Part shown: one piece after another, positions 42,974 to 52,459 of the stretch
How the letters are laid out: each line of letters begins with the position of its first letter
How positions within the stretch are numbered: the first letter of the stretch is position 1
Origin: Enterococcus gilvus ATCC BAA-350
Lineage (GTDB): Bacteria > Bacillota > Bacilli > Lactobacillales > Enterococcaceae
Length of the DNA stretch: 64,000 nucleotides
Reading direction: 5' to 3'
NCBI RefSeq assembly: GCF_000407545.1
Contig: NZ_ASWH01000001.1
Coordinates: 2,681,501-2,745,500, forward strand
Translations under genes and position numbers: made by a program
Notes under the pieces: model-generated
Databases searched by the model: none
What the model was told of the DNA's origin: nothing
The model's input: the letters and a program-made list of their open reading frames with translations, nothing else

Positions 42974-45177
42974 TGCGTGTACAGACAATTCTTTCTATTC
43001 GAAAAATAAAAAACAATTTTGCTCAAATGCTCGGCATGGGGTTGTTGATTCTCATCGCTGCCTTGTTTTTTACAACGCTGTTTACTTTCAAAATAATCTA
43101 TGAAGAAGAAGTGACCGCTTTATTCCGTCAACAGCATTATGCAGCTGTCACCTTAACGGGGAATTTTACTGCTGACGATACGAAAAAATTGGAAGCTTCG
43201 CCTCACACCTCTACTATTGAGAAGCGGACTGTACAAGATTTTCGCAGCGGAGACAAAACGGTGCGCCTGATTTCTCTTTCGACAAAGCTGAATCAAGTAA
43301 TTTTGGAGAAAGGACATCTCCCAAAGTCCACAGCAGAATGTGTCCTCATTAGTCAATACGCGCGTCAGAATAAAATAAAATTGAATGACACCTTCACGGT
43401 CAATGGACAAAAATTAAACGTAGTCGGCATTGTTCGCTCACCGGAATACATCTACTACTCGCAAAGTGAACGCTCTTTTTCTGCTGATTCGAAAACATTC
43501 GCGGTTGCTTTTGTTTCAAAAAATTTCTTTCCTTCTGCAAATCAACTTTTACTAGCCAGTACAACAAGCATCAAGGAAGCTGAGATAAAAAAGCTTCTTC
43601 CTTATCAATCCTTCACAGCTCAAAAAGATCAAATCAACTATCAAATGTATCAAGGTGATTTAGATCAATTTGTCTCTTTCGCATACATCTTTCCTACGAT
43701 CTTCTGGCTGCTGTCTTTTGGGATCATCTTTATTATTCTGAGGCGGACGTTGCTCAAGGAACACAAGCAGATCGGTCTATTAAAAGCTCTGGGCACGACT
43801 AATTTTTCCATCATTAGGATATACACTAGACAATTTGTGCTGCTAGGCCTTTTTAGTTCATTGATAGGTTGTTTGCTGAGTTACCCTGTTACGGAGTTGT
43901 TATTCCGCATTTTTAGCGGCATGATCGAACTGCCTACTCTGGCCTATCATATTGACTCTCGCTATTGGGTGATTTCGTTAATGATTTCCACACTTGGTTG
44001 CGGCGTTTTTTCCTTGTGCTCCATGCTTGATATTCTCAAGGAGTATCCAGCCATTTCTATGAGGCAGAGAATTCCAAAAGTAAAAAGGACACGTGTGCCT
44101 TCAAGATTCCTTTCCTCCTTGTCCTTCAATACTCGTTACGCTTTTGCTGCCTCGTTAAGAAATAAAGGACGCTTTTTTCTAATGGTCCTTGGGATGTCCG
44201 CTTCAACGGGTCTATTGTTATTCTCATTAGGCTTTAACGACTCTATCCGAGGCGTGGCGGATCATTATTTTCAAACATTTGCCAAGTATGACTTTATTGT
44301 TCAATTACCGGAACCCCTCCCACTCGATCAAACAATCATACAGACTTCTTCTGTGATCGATCGCCAAGAAGCGGCATTGCAGCTTACAGGGACCGTCCAC
44401 GATGAAGACTATCCGCTGATCATTACCTCATCAGATATAACCATTTTGAATCTGCCAACGGAAAAACTGGATCAGGGCTTGGTGATTCCTGAATATTATG
44501 CAAAAAAATGGCACGTATCCGTCGGCGATCAAATAACCATCAATGAAAAAAAAGCAACGATTTCTGCTGTTCTTCCGCTAAGTATGGGGTTAGCGGTCTA
44601 TACTTCCTATGATTACGCGCGCACGCGCTTTAAGGAATTGCCAGCAGTCTACAATACCCTTTATGTAACTTCAGATCACCCTAGCAAGGGCGTAAAGCAA
44701 TTAAAAGAAAAGAACCTTTTTTATACGACCGCCGAAGAAGATAAACAAACCTTTCGTTCTTTGTTGGACAACATGGGAATACTGATTGTTTTATTAGTGA
44801 TTTGTTCAGTGATTCTAGGTGCTACAGTTATTTTCTGCCTGAACTTAATGAATTTGACTATTCGAGAATTTGAATACATGCTTATGAATATCATGGGGTA
44901 TTCCAAACGACGAATTCTGCAAACGATCAATAAGGAAAATCTGCTGCAGCTCCTATTATCAATTCCTCTAGGTTTTTTTGCAGGAAACTGGCTATTAGCG
45001 GCTATAAAAGAACAGTTTTCACAAAATAGTTTTGCAATGCAGCCCAGTATCCGGTTGGAATCCTATATTTTTACAGCGCTGGTCGTGAGTATCATTAGTA
45101 GTTTTCGTTTGTTGATTTCCAATCGGTACATTGAAGGATTAGCTATTGTTGAAGGGTTGAAAGTTCAAGAAGAATAA
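42967..45177 (+). CDS. ABC transporter permease, FtsX family
   Basis: A 736-residue membrane protein with two FtsX-type blocks: an N-terminal helix (about 17-40), an extracellular domain, three helices near 230-360, a second helix-domain unit from about 400, and three C-terminal helices. This two-block design is that of peptide or lipoprotein exporters linked to MacB/LolD-type ATPases. It begins at ATGGTAATG, with GGAGG nearby; the second ATG (42973) overlaps the ATPase stop as TAATG and may be the real start. Partner ATPase is frameshifted. Confidence 0.85.
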   Translation: MVMRVQTILSIRKIKNNFAQMLGMGLLILIAALFFTTLFTFKIIYEEEVTALFRQQHYAAVTLTGNFTADDTKKLEASPHTSTIEKRTVQDFRSGDKTVRLISLSTKLNQVILEKGHLPKSTAECVLISQYARQNKIKLNDTFTVNGQKLNVVGIVRSPEYIYYSQSERSFSADSKTFAVAFVSKNFFPSANQLLLASTTSIKEAEIKKLLPYQSFTAQKDQINYQMYQGDLDQFVSFAYIFPTIFWLLSFGIIFIILRRTLLKEHKQIGLLKALGTTNFSIIRIYTRQFVLLGLFSSLIGCLLSYPVTELLFRIFSGMIELPTLAYHIDSRYWVISLMISTLGCGVFSLCSMLDILKEYPAISMRQRIPKVKRTRVPSRFLSSLSFNTRYAFAASLRNKGRFFLMVLGMSASTGLLLFSLGFNDSIRGVADHYFQTFAKYDFIVQLPEPLPLDQTIIQTSSVIDRQEAALQLTGTVHDEDYPLIITSSDITILNLPTEKLDQGLVIPEYYAKKWHVSVGDQITINEKKATISAVLPLSMGLAVYTSYDYARTRFKELPAVYNTLYVTSDHPSKGVKQLKEKNLFYTTAEEDKQTFRSLLDNMGILIVLLVICSVILGATVIFCLNLMNLTIREFEYMLMNIMGYSKRRILQTINKENLLQLLLSIPLGFFAGNWLLAAIKEQFSQNSFAMQPSIRLESYIFTALVVSIISSFRLLISNRYIEGLAIVEGLKVQEE

Positions 45178-45245
45178 AATAGCTCATTCGCTTATTTCAG
45201 TATATAATTGTCCTCAGAATAGGATTTTATGGAGGTGTGTCTGCT

Positions 45246-45836
45246 TTGCCGCGAGAATTAACACCGGATGAAAAAGCCCGCAATAAACAGATGTTGGTCG
45301 ACAAGGGACGTGCGCTTGTTTATCAATATGGCATCAAAAAAGTGAGTGTGGATGATGTGGTCGCCTCCGCAGGGATAGCGAAAGGGTCGTTCTACCATTA
45401 CTTTTCATCTAAAGATGAGTTTCTCTATGCGATTGTTTATCAGATCCATCGCGAATTATTTGGTCGTCTGAAGATAATTGCTGAACGGATCAAACCGTTA
45501 TCGTCCCACGAACGACGACAAACGATTAAAGCGTTTTCCGACCAGTTCTTTTCCTCAAACGATATGATCTTTTTCGTGAAAGAGCAGCAGGAAATTCAGC
45601 GCTTTCTCTTACGGTATTCAAAAGAAAAAATGGCTGAACTGGAAACCTACGAGAAACAAAATTATCGAGACTTTTTTGCTATCTTGGAAATTGAAGACAA
45701 ACACCCAGAAATCGTACAAAATTATGTTCATTTATTAGGTTTCGGGATGTTTCATCGAGAAGTGATGATCGACACCTACTTAACGGAAACTGTCCACATT
45801 ATGTTGGACGGTTTGATGGACTATTTGGAGCTTTGA
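45246..45836 (+). CDS. TetR-family transcriptional regulator
   Basis: About 196 residues. The N-terminal HTH is visible in YGIKKVSVDDVVASAGIAKGSFYHYFSSKDEFLYAIV, a classic TetR signature; the C-terminal ligand domain is not recognisable. The start is uncertain: the GTG at 45237 is directly against GGAGGT, whereas the TTG at 45246 lies ten bases after GGAGG; I use the TTG. It follows the ABC genes by about 60 bases and probably represses them through the inverted repeat at 42153. Confidence 0.88.
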   Translation: MPRELTPDEKARNKQMLVDKGRALVYQYGIKKVSVDDVVASAGIAKGSFYHYFSSKDEFLYAIVYQIHRELFGRLKIIAERIKPLSSHERRQTIKAFSDQFFSSNDMIFFVKEQQEIQRFLLRYSKEKMAELETYEKQNYRDFFAILEIEDKHPEIVQNYVHLLGFGMFHREVMIDTYLTETVHIMLDGLMDYLEL

Positions 45837-45906
45837 GTGTCCAGGTTCGCAGGTGTTTCCTCAAAGCAAAGGACTTTCGAACGATTACCTGAATAAGGAA
45901 GGATGA

Positions 45907-46095
45907 GTGTTCATAGAGAGAGACGAACTGATCAGAAAAGCCAAAGAGTTATTAAACGAAGGAAACACAGAAAAGGCGAAGGCATTTATTGAAGCTCACA
46001 AAGATGAATTAGGCGAATACTATGACAAAGTCAAAGTGTTGCTAAAATCTGAAAATATCAATAGTGTGATGGATCGATTCAAAAAATTTTTTTAG
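45907..46095 (+). CDS. Small hypothetical protein
   Basis: A 62-residue, highly charged, probably helical protein (RKAKELLNEGNTEKAKAFIE, resembling a TPR-like helix pair) with no membrane segment. It starts at a GTG after GGAAGGATGA and is followed at once by a strong terminator, which supports a real gene. I do not recognise the family. It lies 70 bases after the TetR gene in the same orientation and may share its transcript. Confidence 0.65.
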   Translation: MFIERDELIRKAKELLNEGNTEKAKAFIEAHKDELGEYYDKVKVLLKSENINSVMDRFKKFF

Positions 46096-46096
46096 C

Positions 46097-46145
46097 AAAA
46101 AAGGTAGAAGCGGACGCTCACTCAGAGCACTGCTTCTACCTTTTT
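46097..46145. terminator. Bidirectional terminator
   Basis: AAAAGGTAGAAGC and GCTTCTACCTTTT with a 20-nt loop, serving the small protein gene on the plus strand and the serine hydrolase on the minus strand. Confidence 0.9.
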
Positions 46146-47285
46146 CTATTCCATTTGATTTAGCACACCATATACAGCATCTGCCGTCTGTCCCAGCGAC
46201 TGGACTTGGTTCGTATTCGCCAATAAAATGATGTATGTCAATCCTGTATGTGTAAATGTATTGATCGTATTAAATCCGCCTAATACGCCATGACTAGAGT
46301 AGCTTCCTGGATTTACATAAAATCCCATCCCATAGGTGGAGGCACTTCCCGATGTCATCATTTTACTTTTTTCATTTTCATTGATCAGTTTTCCCTGCAT
46401 CAAAGCTTGGTCGAAGAGATAAAAATCCGTGGCGGTCGTATAGATATCTCCTGCACCAAATAATTGAGAAAGGTTTGGCAATTGCGCCTTTTCTACACGG
46501 CCATTTTTTTCTTTATAGCTCTCAGCCATATTGGGGGTCGCTGTATTGCTTTGATAGAACCCAGTATTTTGCATATTTGCAGGGTCAAAAATATGCTCTT
46601 GAATGTACTCCTGCACTTTCTGCTTGCTGACCTGTTGCAAGATATAGGCCAACACGGCGTAATTGCTGTCCGAATAATGCCACGTTCCTACTGATGAATC
46701 GCTCCCTGCTGCCTCAATCTCCTGAAGAATCTGCTGAGGGAGTATTTCTTTGCTGCCCTCTGTACGTCCGGTCAATCCGCTCGTATGATTAAGCAAATTC
46801 TTCAACGTAATCTGCTGCCCATTGGGAAAATCTTTCATGTATTTTGCAACAGGATCATCAATAGTTAATTTTCCCGCTTGCTCTAATTGCAGAATGGCGG
46901 TAGCAATAATAGCTTTTTGCGCTGACCCGATATAGTATCGCGTGGTCGGTGTATTTTTGCGTTGTTTCTCCTGATCTGCCATCCCATAGGAGTGATTCAA
47001 CACCACTTGGCCTTTACGCACTACTAATGCCGTTCCCGAAAAGCGTTGGTCAACCAATAATTGATTCAACTTCTGATTCGTGGCTTCTGGTAAAACCACT
47101 GCTTCCTTCTTTTCTGGCGTTCTCTCTGTTTCTTTCGTCGTTGAACTTTTAGAAGTCGAAGTCGACTCGACTGTTGATTTCTGTGTTTTCGCAGTCTGTG
47201 AATTCGACGCATGCCCGCGCCAAGCCATCAGGCCGCCTACTACTAGCAACAAAAGCAAACTGCCGCCAATGATTATTTTTTTCAT
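46146..47285 (-). CDS. Membrane-anchored class C beta-lactamase-family serine hydrolase
   Basis: About 379 residues. The N-terminus MKKIIIGGSLLLLLVVGGLM is a signal anchor, followed by a low-complexity Ser/Thr/Lys linker (about residues 30-65). The catalytic domain has SxxK in GSAQKAIIA, YSD in WHYSDSNYAVLA and HTG in FTHTGLTYI. The family includes DD-peptidases and esterases as well as beta-lactamases, so a wall or lipoteichoic acid role is as likely as antibiotic hydrolysis. ATG 47285 is chosen for the signal; longer in-frame starts precede AAGG. A repeat element lies upstream. Confidence 0.88.
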   Translation of the reverse strand: MKKIIIGGSLLLLLVVGGLMAWRGHASNSQTAKTQKSTVESTSTSKSSTTKETERTPEKKEAVVLPEATNQKLNQLLVDQRFSGTALVVRKGQVVLNHSYGMADQEKQRKNTPTTRYYIGSAQKAIIATAILQLEQAGKLTIDDPVAKYMKDFPNGQQITLKNLLNHTSGLTGRTEGSKEILPQQILQEIEAAGSDSSVGTWHYSDSNYAVLAYILQQVSKQKVQEYIQEHIFDPANMQNTGFYQSNTATPNMAESYKEKNGRVEKAQLPNLSQLFGAGDIYTTATDFYLFDQALMQGKLINENEKSKMMTSGSASTYGMGFYVNPGSYSSHGVLGGFNTINTFTHTGLTYIILLANTNQVQSLGQTADAVYGVLNQME

Positions 47286-47443
47286 CTTTATTCGCATCCT
47301 TATGGCTTGAAGTATAGCAATTTTCCAAAAGAATTGCTTCAATTTATTTCCATCTATCAATTTTCTTCGTTTTTTGTAAGACTCTTGTAAGGTGCGTAGC
47401 TTAAAGAATTCCTCTGTTCAATTGAAAAAAGCTCGCACTCTTT

Positions 47444-47628
47444 TCAACGGCAGAAAGCCGAACTCGCAGCTAGCTTCAAAACAAAGAAATCCTTTTTCCA
47501 ACATTCGGAAAAAGGATCCTATCGTCATTCGCATACGATTCCGCTACACAACGCGTTCAGTTATTCGCTAAAGCAGCTTTTGGTAGAGCTCGCGCTCTTT
47601 TGAACGGGAGAAAGCGGAACTCGCAATT
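47444..47628 (-). repeat. Intergenic repeat element, copy A, between ylbF and the serine hydrolase
   Basis: Two 28-nt modules on the minus strand (47628-47601 and 47471-47444), 23 of 28 bases alike, reading TGCGAGTTC..GCTTTCT.CCGTT. The second module matches the module at 16243-16270 at 22 of 28 positions without gaps, and its stem CGGC/GCCG replaces CTGC/GCAG there. Parts of the intervening sequence also align with the 16-kb copy. Like that copy, it precedes a gene in the same relative orientation. With the hairpin at 47489 it accounts for most of the 355-bp gap. Confidence 0.6.
47489..47517 (-). terminator. Possible terminator of ylbF inside the repeat element
   Basis: ATCCTTTTTCC and GGAAAAAGGAT with a 7-nt loop, followed on the minus strand by TTCTTTGTTTT. 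The tail is imperfect. Confidence 0.45.
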
Positions 47629-47640
47629 TCTATTTTTTGA

Positions 47641-47982
47641 TTAGCCTTCGTATAGTTCACGAATTGGAGTCATGATGATCCGGTTCAAGTCGTTGATGAT
47701 CACGCTGAATGCTTGTTCTTTCACCATTAATTCGTTGATTAATTCTTCTTGTTGAACTTTTTCAGCTAATGCTTGTGCTTGTGCAGCATCTTCATCACTG
47801 AAGTCTTCACCGCGCATTTGTTTTTCTTGCAAACTTTGTTGGAAAGCTTGGAAGTCTTTGAATGCAGCATACGCTGTTTCGTTTTTCTTTAGTTCCGCGA
47901 AAGCTTCTTCTAAAGATTTAAATTCTGGTAGTTCACGGATTTCACGTTCTAATCCATTCGCTGAATCATAAATGTTTGCCAT
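47641..47982 (-). CDS. YlbF/YmcA family protein
   Basis: A 113-residue, all-helical acidic protein of the YlbF/YheA/YmcA family: [20 protein letters not shown], then [20 protein letters not shown]. In Bacillus the YlbF, YmcA and YaaT proteins form a complex that guides mRNA processing by RNase Y; this paralogue is closer in length to YheA, whose role is unknown. It is downstream of pbp2A in the same orientation. Confidence 0.85.
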   Translation of the reverse strand: MANIYDSANGLEREIRELPEFKSLEEAFAELKKNETAYAAFKDFQAFQQSLQEKQMRGEDFSDEDAAQAQALAEKVQQEELINELMVKEQAFSVIINDLNRIIMTPIRELYEG

Positions 47983-48051
47983 CTTTTTATTCCCTCATTT
48001 TCTATAAAAGTTACTGTTCTATTGTAACATGAATGGAAACGGGTTCACAGT

Positions 48052-50253
48052 TTAATTTCCCGGCTGGTATTGCTGCCACAATTCTTGGCCCTTTTCTTTC
48101 AATTTATTGGCGCCTTCTTTGGCTTTTTCAAAGAAATTCGCCGCCCCTTCACTGGCTTTTCCGCCAATGTCTTTTAATTCTTCCCGCCATTTATTCGAAT
48201 CCGACGCTTGCTCGCCTTGGTTCACTTGATCTGCGGCAACGACTTTGCCGCCCGTAGCATAAGCGTCTGCGACTTCAAAGGAATATTGTCCAGCATACGG
48301 CAAGATAGATTCCGCTTCCGCTTTAAATACCTGTCCTACCTCTGACCCGCTTGTTCCACTTAAATAATGGGTCTCACTGACTTTTTCAAAGCCTAACCAC
48401 GTCGAAATCACGACATTTGGTGTGTAACCGATGATCCATTGGTCATTTACTTTGTTTGCATCAAAGTTCGTTTCAGTCGTTCCTGTCTTACCAGCAACTG
48501 TGAAGCCTGCTGGTGCTGCTTGCGCGGCAGTTCCGTTTGAGAATGTCCCTAGAAGCATACTGGTCATTTCATTGGCAACTTCTTTAGAGATCACTTGTTC
48601 ATATTTTGGTGAGCTGTTGTCTTCAATCACCGCACCAGTAGAATCAATAATTTTTGTGATCAAATGAGGTTGATAGACTTTCCCTTCATTGGCAAACGCA
48701 CCATAGGCGGCTGCCATTTGCATCGGCGAGGTTCCTTTTTCCAGCCCACCGAGTGCCAAGCCATAATATTTATCTGATTTGCTTAACGGGATACCAAATT
48801 CTTCTGCTTTACTATAGCCCTTGTTCAATCCCATCTCGTGCAATAACCAGACCGCCGGCAAGTTCAAACTTTGTGCCACGGCTTGATACATAGGGACTTC
48901 CCCTTGGAATGTTCCATCATAGTTTTTCGCTTTGTAATAAGATTGCGGCTCATCCTTCAACACACTGTCTGGCTTATAGCCCGACTCTAATGCAGAGGCA
49001 TACACGCTCAATGGTTTCATCGTAGAACCTGGCGAACGCTGCATTTGTGTCGCAAAATTATAGCTGCGGAAGATATGCTCTCCACGTCTACCGACTAAGG
49101 CTTGAACGCCGCCCGTTTTAGGGTCCATCGCTACAGACGCAGATTGCGGCATAGCACCGTCCTCAGCATTTGCCGGAAAATTCGCGTTGTTCTCATAAAC
49201 GGTCTCCATTTGTTTTTGATAATCTTGATCTAATGACGTATAGATCTTGTAGCCTTTATTCAATAAATCTTTTTCTGACATTCCGTAGCGTTCCACGGCT
49301 TCATCAATGACCGCATCAAAATAAGAAGGGTAACGATAGCCCGCGTCCGCTGAAGAGTATGTATCATTCAACTCAGAACCCAGATCTGTCGCCTTTTCTT
49401 GTGTCTCTTGTTCTTTTGACAGCTTGCCATTTTCAACCATGACCGAAAGAACCGTGTTCCGGCGATTCACCGCATTTTCTAAATTATCGATTGGATTGTA
49501 GATGCTTGGCCCCTTCAACATGCCAATAATCGTAGCTGCTTCACCGATCGACAATTGGTTGGCGTCTACACCAAAATACCTTCTAGAAGCATCTTGAACA
49601 CCCCAAACGCCATTCCCGAAATATGCGTTGTTTAAGTACATTGTCAGAATCTGATCTTTGTCGTACTTTTTCTCGATCTCAATCGCCATAAAAATTTCTT
49701 TGGCCTTTCGTTCTAAAGTTTGATCAAGGCTCAGATAGGCATTTTTAGCTAATTGCTGCGTCAAGGTACTTCCCCCGCCAGTAATGTGGCCAGAAGTGAC
49801 GAGTCCTAAGGCCGCCCGTGCGATTCCCTTTATATCAAACCCGTGGTGATTGTAAAAATTTCGATCCTCGGTAGAAACAACCGCATCCTTAAGATAAGGA
49901 GAGATTTGGTCGCTCTCTACATACGTTCCTTTTTGTCCATATAAGGAACCCGCTTGTTCATTTTTTTCATCGTAGATAACTGTTGATTGCTTCAAACTGG
50001 ATTGCAGTGTCTCAACATTCACCGACTTTGCTAAGAAAAATAGATAGACACTCATCACTAAAACACCTACGAGTGCTAATAAGAGCAATATTTTATTGAT
50101 ATGATATTTTTTCCAAATACGTTTGCGCCAGTGATGAAAACGAATCAAATAAGGCTTGATCCACTGCCAAAAAGTTTTTGTGCCGCTGCGAAACTTTTGC
50201 CAAAAAACTTTTGCACCACTTTTAAATTTGCGCCAAAATTCTTGAAAATCCAT
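48052..50253 (-). CDS. pbp2A: Class A penicillin-binding protein PBP2a type
   Basis: Bifunctional peptidoglycan glycosyltransferase/transpeptidase of about 733 residues. Order: cytoplasmic tail (1-52) rich in Trp, Phe, Lys and Arg with a repeated KF(K/R)SG(A/T)K motif; membrane helix (about 53-75); glycosyltransferase with STEDRNFYNHHGFD, GGGSTLTQQLAKNAYL and RKAKEIFMAIEIEKKY; transpeptidase with SPGSTMKPL (SxxK), SLN and KTGTTE. Similarity to pneumococcal PBP2a is evident in both catalytic domains. The C-terminus carries a 35-residue charged helical tail. Start at 50253 follows GGAGACC. A MacP-like partner is encoded at 25806-26090. Confidence 0.94.
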   Translation of the reverse strand: MDFQEFWRKFKSGAKVFWQKFRSGTKTFWQWIKPYLIRFHHWRKRIWKKYHINKILLLLALVGVLVMSVYLFFLAKSVNVETLQSSLKQSTVIYDEKNEQAGSLYGQKGTYVESDQISPYLKDAVVSTEDRNFYNHHGFDIKGIARAALGLVTSGHITGGGSTLTQQLAKNAYLSLDQTLERKAKEIFMAIEIEKKYDKDQILTMYLNNAYFGNGVWGVQDASRRYFGVDANQLSIGEAATIIGMLKGPSIYNPIDNLENAVNRRNTVLSVMVENGKLSKEQETQEKATDLGSELNDTYSSADAGYRYPSYFDAVIDEAVERYGMSEKDLLNKGYKIYTSLDQDYQKQMETVYENNANFPANAEDGAMPQSASVAMDPKTGGVQALVGRRGEHIFRSYNFATQMQRSPGSTMKPLSVYASALESGYKPDSVLKDEPQSYYKAKNYDGTFQGEVPMYQAVAQSLNLPAVWLLHEMGLNKGYSKAEEFGIPLSKSDKYYGLALGGLEKGTSPMQMAAAYGAFANEGKVYQPHLITKIIDSTGAVIEDNSSPKYEQVISKEVANEMTSMLLGTFSNGTAAQAAPAGFTVAGKTGTTETNFDANKVNDQWIIGYTPNVVISTWLGFEKVSETHYLSGTSGSEVGQVFKAEAESILPYAGQYSFEVADAYATGGKVVAADQVNQGEQASDSNKWREELKDIGGKASEGAANFFEKAKEGANKLKEKGQELWQQYQPGN

Positions 50254-50471
50254 TTTTGGTCTCCATTCTATACAAAATTCAGACACAGTGTACCACAAAT
50301 CAGCCATTCAACGCTTGGGGCTTGAGACGGATACACACTTGAAAGTATTCTAGCATGGGGTCTCAATGAAAAGCTGTTTTTTTTCTTAAATATCCATTAA
50401 AAGTGATACAATGAGCCAGATGAAACGTTTAAATTAGCCAAAACTAACACATTTATCTATAAAGGAGCACT

Positions 50472-51332
50472 ATGATGAAATTCACGATGACATTGCCTGC
50501 CGACTTGTCAGAGATGACAGTCAAAGAATTATTGGAAGAAGAATGGCTCGTACCGCGAAAAGTCCGCCACTTCATTCGAACACGTAAAGGAATCTTGGTG
50601 AATGGCGAGGTTTGCCACTTCCAATCTATGGTCTCTCCAGAAGATGTTTTGACGATTACGATCGAGGCAAGCGACTATCCAGAACGTTCCATCCTGTTGG
50701 GAGACCGAAGGAAAATCAACGTTCTTTACGAAGATGAGCATTTGATCATCGTCAATAAACCCGAGGGAATGAAGACACATCCAAATCAACCGGAAGAAAA
50801 AGACACGTTGCTTAATCACCTGGCTGACTATTTATCACCTGATTTCCAACCACATGTCGTTCATCGGCTCGATAAGGAAACCAGCGGCGCAATTCTATTC
50901 GCAAAAAATCCTTTTGTCTTACCTATTTTAGGAAGACAACTAGAACAAAAGAAAATCTATCGTCGCTACCAAGCACTCGTTCACGGTACGATTAGAAAAG
51001 AACTGATTATTAACAAAAAAATTGGACGTGATCGCCATGACCGCCGAAAACGGCGAATCGATCCTAAAGGTGGCAAGCCTGCCGTAACACACGTGACCCC
51101 CATAAAGAACGTAGAAAATCAAACAGCGGTCTTCTGCCAATTAGATACAGGAAGGACACATCAGATTCGTGTTCACCTTGCGAGTATCGGGCATCCGTTA
51201 GTCGGTGATCCTTTATACAGTAAAAATCCCCATGGCAGATTGATGCTTCACGCGTATGAGCTCCACCTGCACCATCCCTTCACCAATCAGAAAATCGCGG
51301 TTCAAGCACTTCCCGGACTATGGGCGGAATAA
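50472..51332 (+). CDS. RluA/RluD-family pseudouridine synthase
   Basis: A 286-residue enzyme that isomerises uridines in rRNA or tRNA. It has an S4-like N-terminal part (about 1-65), the catalytic Asp in HVVHRLDKETSGAILFA (about residue 137), and family motifs IIVNKPEGMKTHPN and DTGRTHQIRVHLASIGHPLVGDPLY. Target positions cannot be read from sequence. The gene is divergent from pbp2A. The start at 50472 is one of two adjacent ATG codons after AAAGGAGC. Confidence 0.93.
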   Translation: MMKFTMTLPADLSEMTVKELLEEEWLVPRKVRHFIRTRKGILVNGEVCHFQSMVSPEDVLTITIEASDYPERSILLGDRRKINVLYEDEHLIIVNKPEGMKTHPNQPEEKDTLLNHLADYLSPDFQPHVVHRLDKETSGAILFAKNPFVLPILGRQLEQKKIYRRYQALVHGTIRKELIINKKIGRDRHDRRKRRIDPKGGKPAVTHVTPIKNVENQTAVFCQLDTGRTHQIRVHLASIGHPLVGDPLYSKNPHGRLMLHAYELHLHHPFTNQKIAVQALPGLWAE

Positions 51333-51337
51333 GAAAG

Positions 51338-51375
51338 CCAGCTAAGACAGACATTCTGTTTTAGCTGGTCTTTTC
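51338..51375 (+). terminator. Terminator of the pseudouridine synthase gene
   Basis: CCAGCTAAGACAG pairs with CTGTTTTAGCTGG (one mismatch) with a short loop, then TCTTTT. Confidence 0.85.
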
Positions 51376-51401
51376 GTTTCCATACCTCTTTTAATAGGAA
51401 C

Positions 51402-51434
51402 AAAAAAAGAAGGATCAACAAGTGATCCTCCTTT
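51402..51434 (-). terminator. Terminator of the LysM protein gene
   Basis: AAGGAGGATCA and TGATCCTTCTT around a 5-nt loop (minus strand), then a T run. Confidence 0.85.
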
Positions 51435-51451
51435 TTGAATTCGTCTAAATC

Positions 51452-52090
51452 TTAGTACCAACCGTTAGATTGCCAGAAAGCTTGTGCGCCTTCCCATGAA
51501 CCATAACGAGAAGTAACATATTGATCTGCCACACGTTCTTGGTTTGCTTCAGAGTAGTCACCATTTAAATATGAAGAAGATAATTGGTAACGTCCGATGT
51601 ATTGACCGTTTGTAGCTGAATAAGAACCGCCTGATTCGCGTTGAGCAATCCATTCTTTTGCTGAAGAAGTTGCTGCTGGCGCCGCTGCCGGTGCTGCTTC
51701 TTGTTGAACAGGCGCTGCTGCTGGAGCTGCTTGTGCTTGTTGAACAGGTGCTGCTTTTTGTACAGGAGCCGCTGCTTGTTGAGGTGCTGCTTCTGTTGAC
51801 TCTTGAACATGTACGGGTGCTGCTTGTGCAGGTGCTTTTTCTGCTTTTGCATCGCCGTCGATCGATAATTCTTGTCCAGCAAAAATCATATTTACGTTAG
51901 AAATTTTGTTTGCTTTTGCAATTGCATCTACTAAGCTGTCGTTCCCAGCGAATTTGTGAGAGATTTTAGATAAAGTGTCTCCAGATTGAACAGTATACGT
52001 TTCTGAAGCGTGTGCGTCTGTAGCTCCCATCGCTAAACCTGCACCTGCTGCTAATACTGTACTAAAAAGAAATGTTTTCCCTAATTTCAT
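51452..52090 (-). CDS. Secreted LysM protein with transglycosylase-like C-terminal domain
   Basis: A 212-residue exported wall protein. Signal peptide about residues 1-29, cut near AHAS; LysM domain about 30-76 (YTVQSGDTLSKISHKFAGND); an Ala/Gln/Pro-rich linker about 80-145 with AAP and QAAPV repeats; and a C-terminal domain with SAKEWIAQRESGGSYSATNGQ.., where the Glu in RESGGSY is the likely catalytic residue. The C-terminal part resembles aggregation-promoting factor and resuscitation-promoting transglycosylases of lactobacilli and streptococci. Probably remodels or binds peptidoglycan. Has an unusually long upstream region of about 370 bases. Confidence 0.88.
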   Translation of the reverse strand: MKLGKTFLFSTVLAAGAGLAMGATDAHASETYTVQSGDTLSKISHKFAGNDSLVDAIAKANKISNVNMIFAGQELSIDGDAKAEKAPAQAAPVHVQESTEAAPQQAAAPVQKAAPVQQAQAAPAAAPVQQEAAPAAAPAATSSAKEWIAQRESGGSYSATNGQYIGRYQLSSSYLNGDYSEANQERVADQYVTSRYGSWEGAQAFWQSNGWY

Positions 52091-52459
52091 TATGTAACTT
52101 CCTCCGATTTTTCTTATGTCTTTTTTCTTCTGTCTTCTTGACTACGAGAGATACTTTATCATCCTTTTGTATTTCATGGGTAATAACAATGTAACAGTTC
52201 ATTACAATAACATGAAACAATATGACAAAATCTCTCTGAGTGTGTCATTTTGAAATATATGACATTTATCCTTATTAATCAAAACCCCTATACCAAGCAT
52301 CTTCAAGTAAATGTAACTGTTTTATTCTTGTGTTACAAAAGTTATCTTCAGAAACATTGAAATCTTTTTGTAATGAAATACGCCCACGCATTCTTGTTCT
52401 TTTTGAATTATATTGAAAATATTTTCTATAGAATTTGAATTCGACCCTTTATTTATAAT

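Noticed and set aside
52170..52240. WalR boxes upstream of the LysM protein gene
   Set aside because: Several TGTWA half-sites occur on the minus strand, but none of the pairs has the 11-bp period of the known consensus, so I could not support a site.
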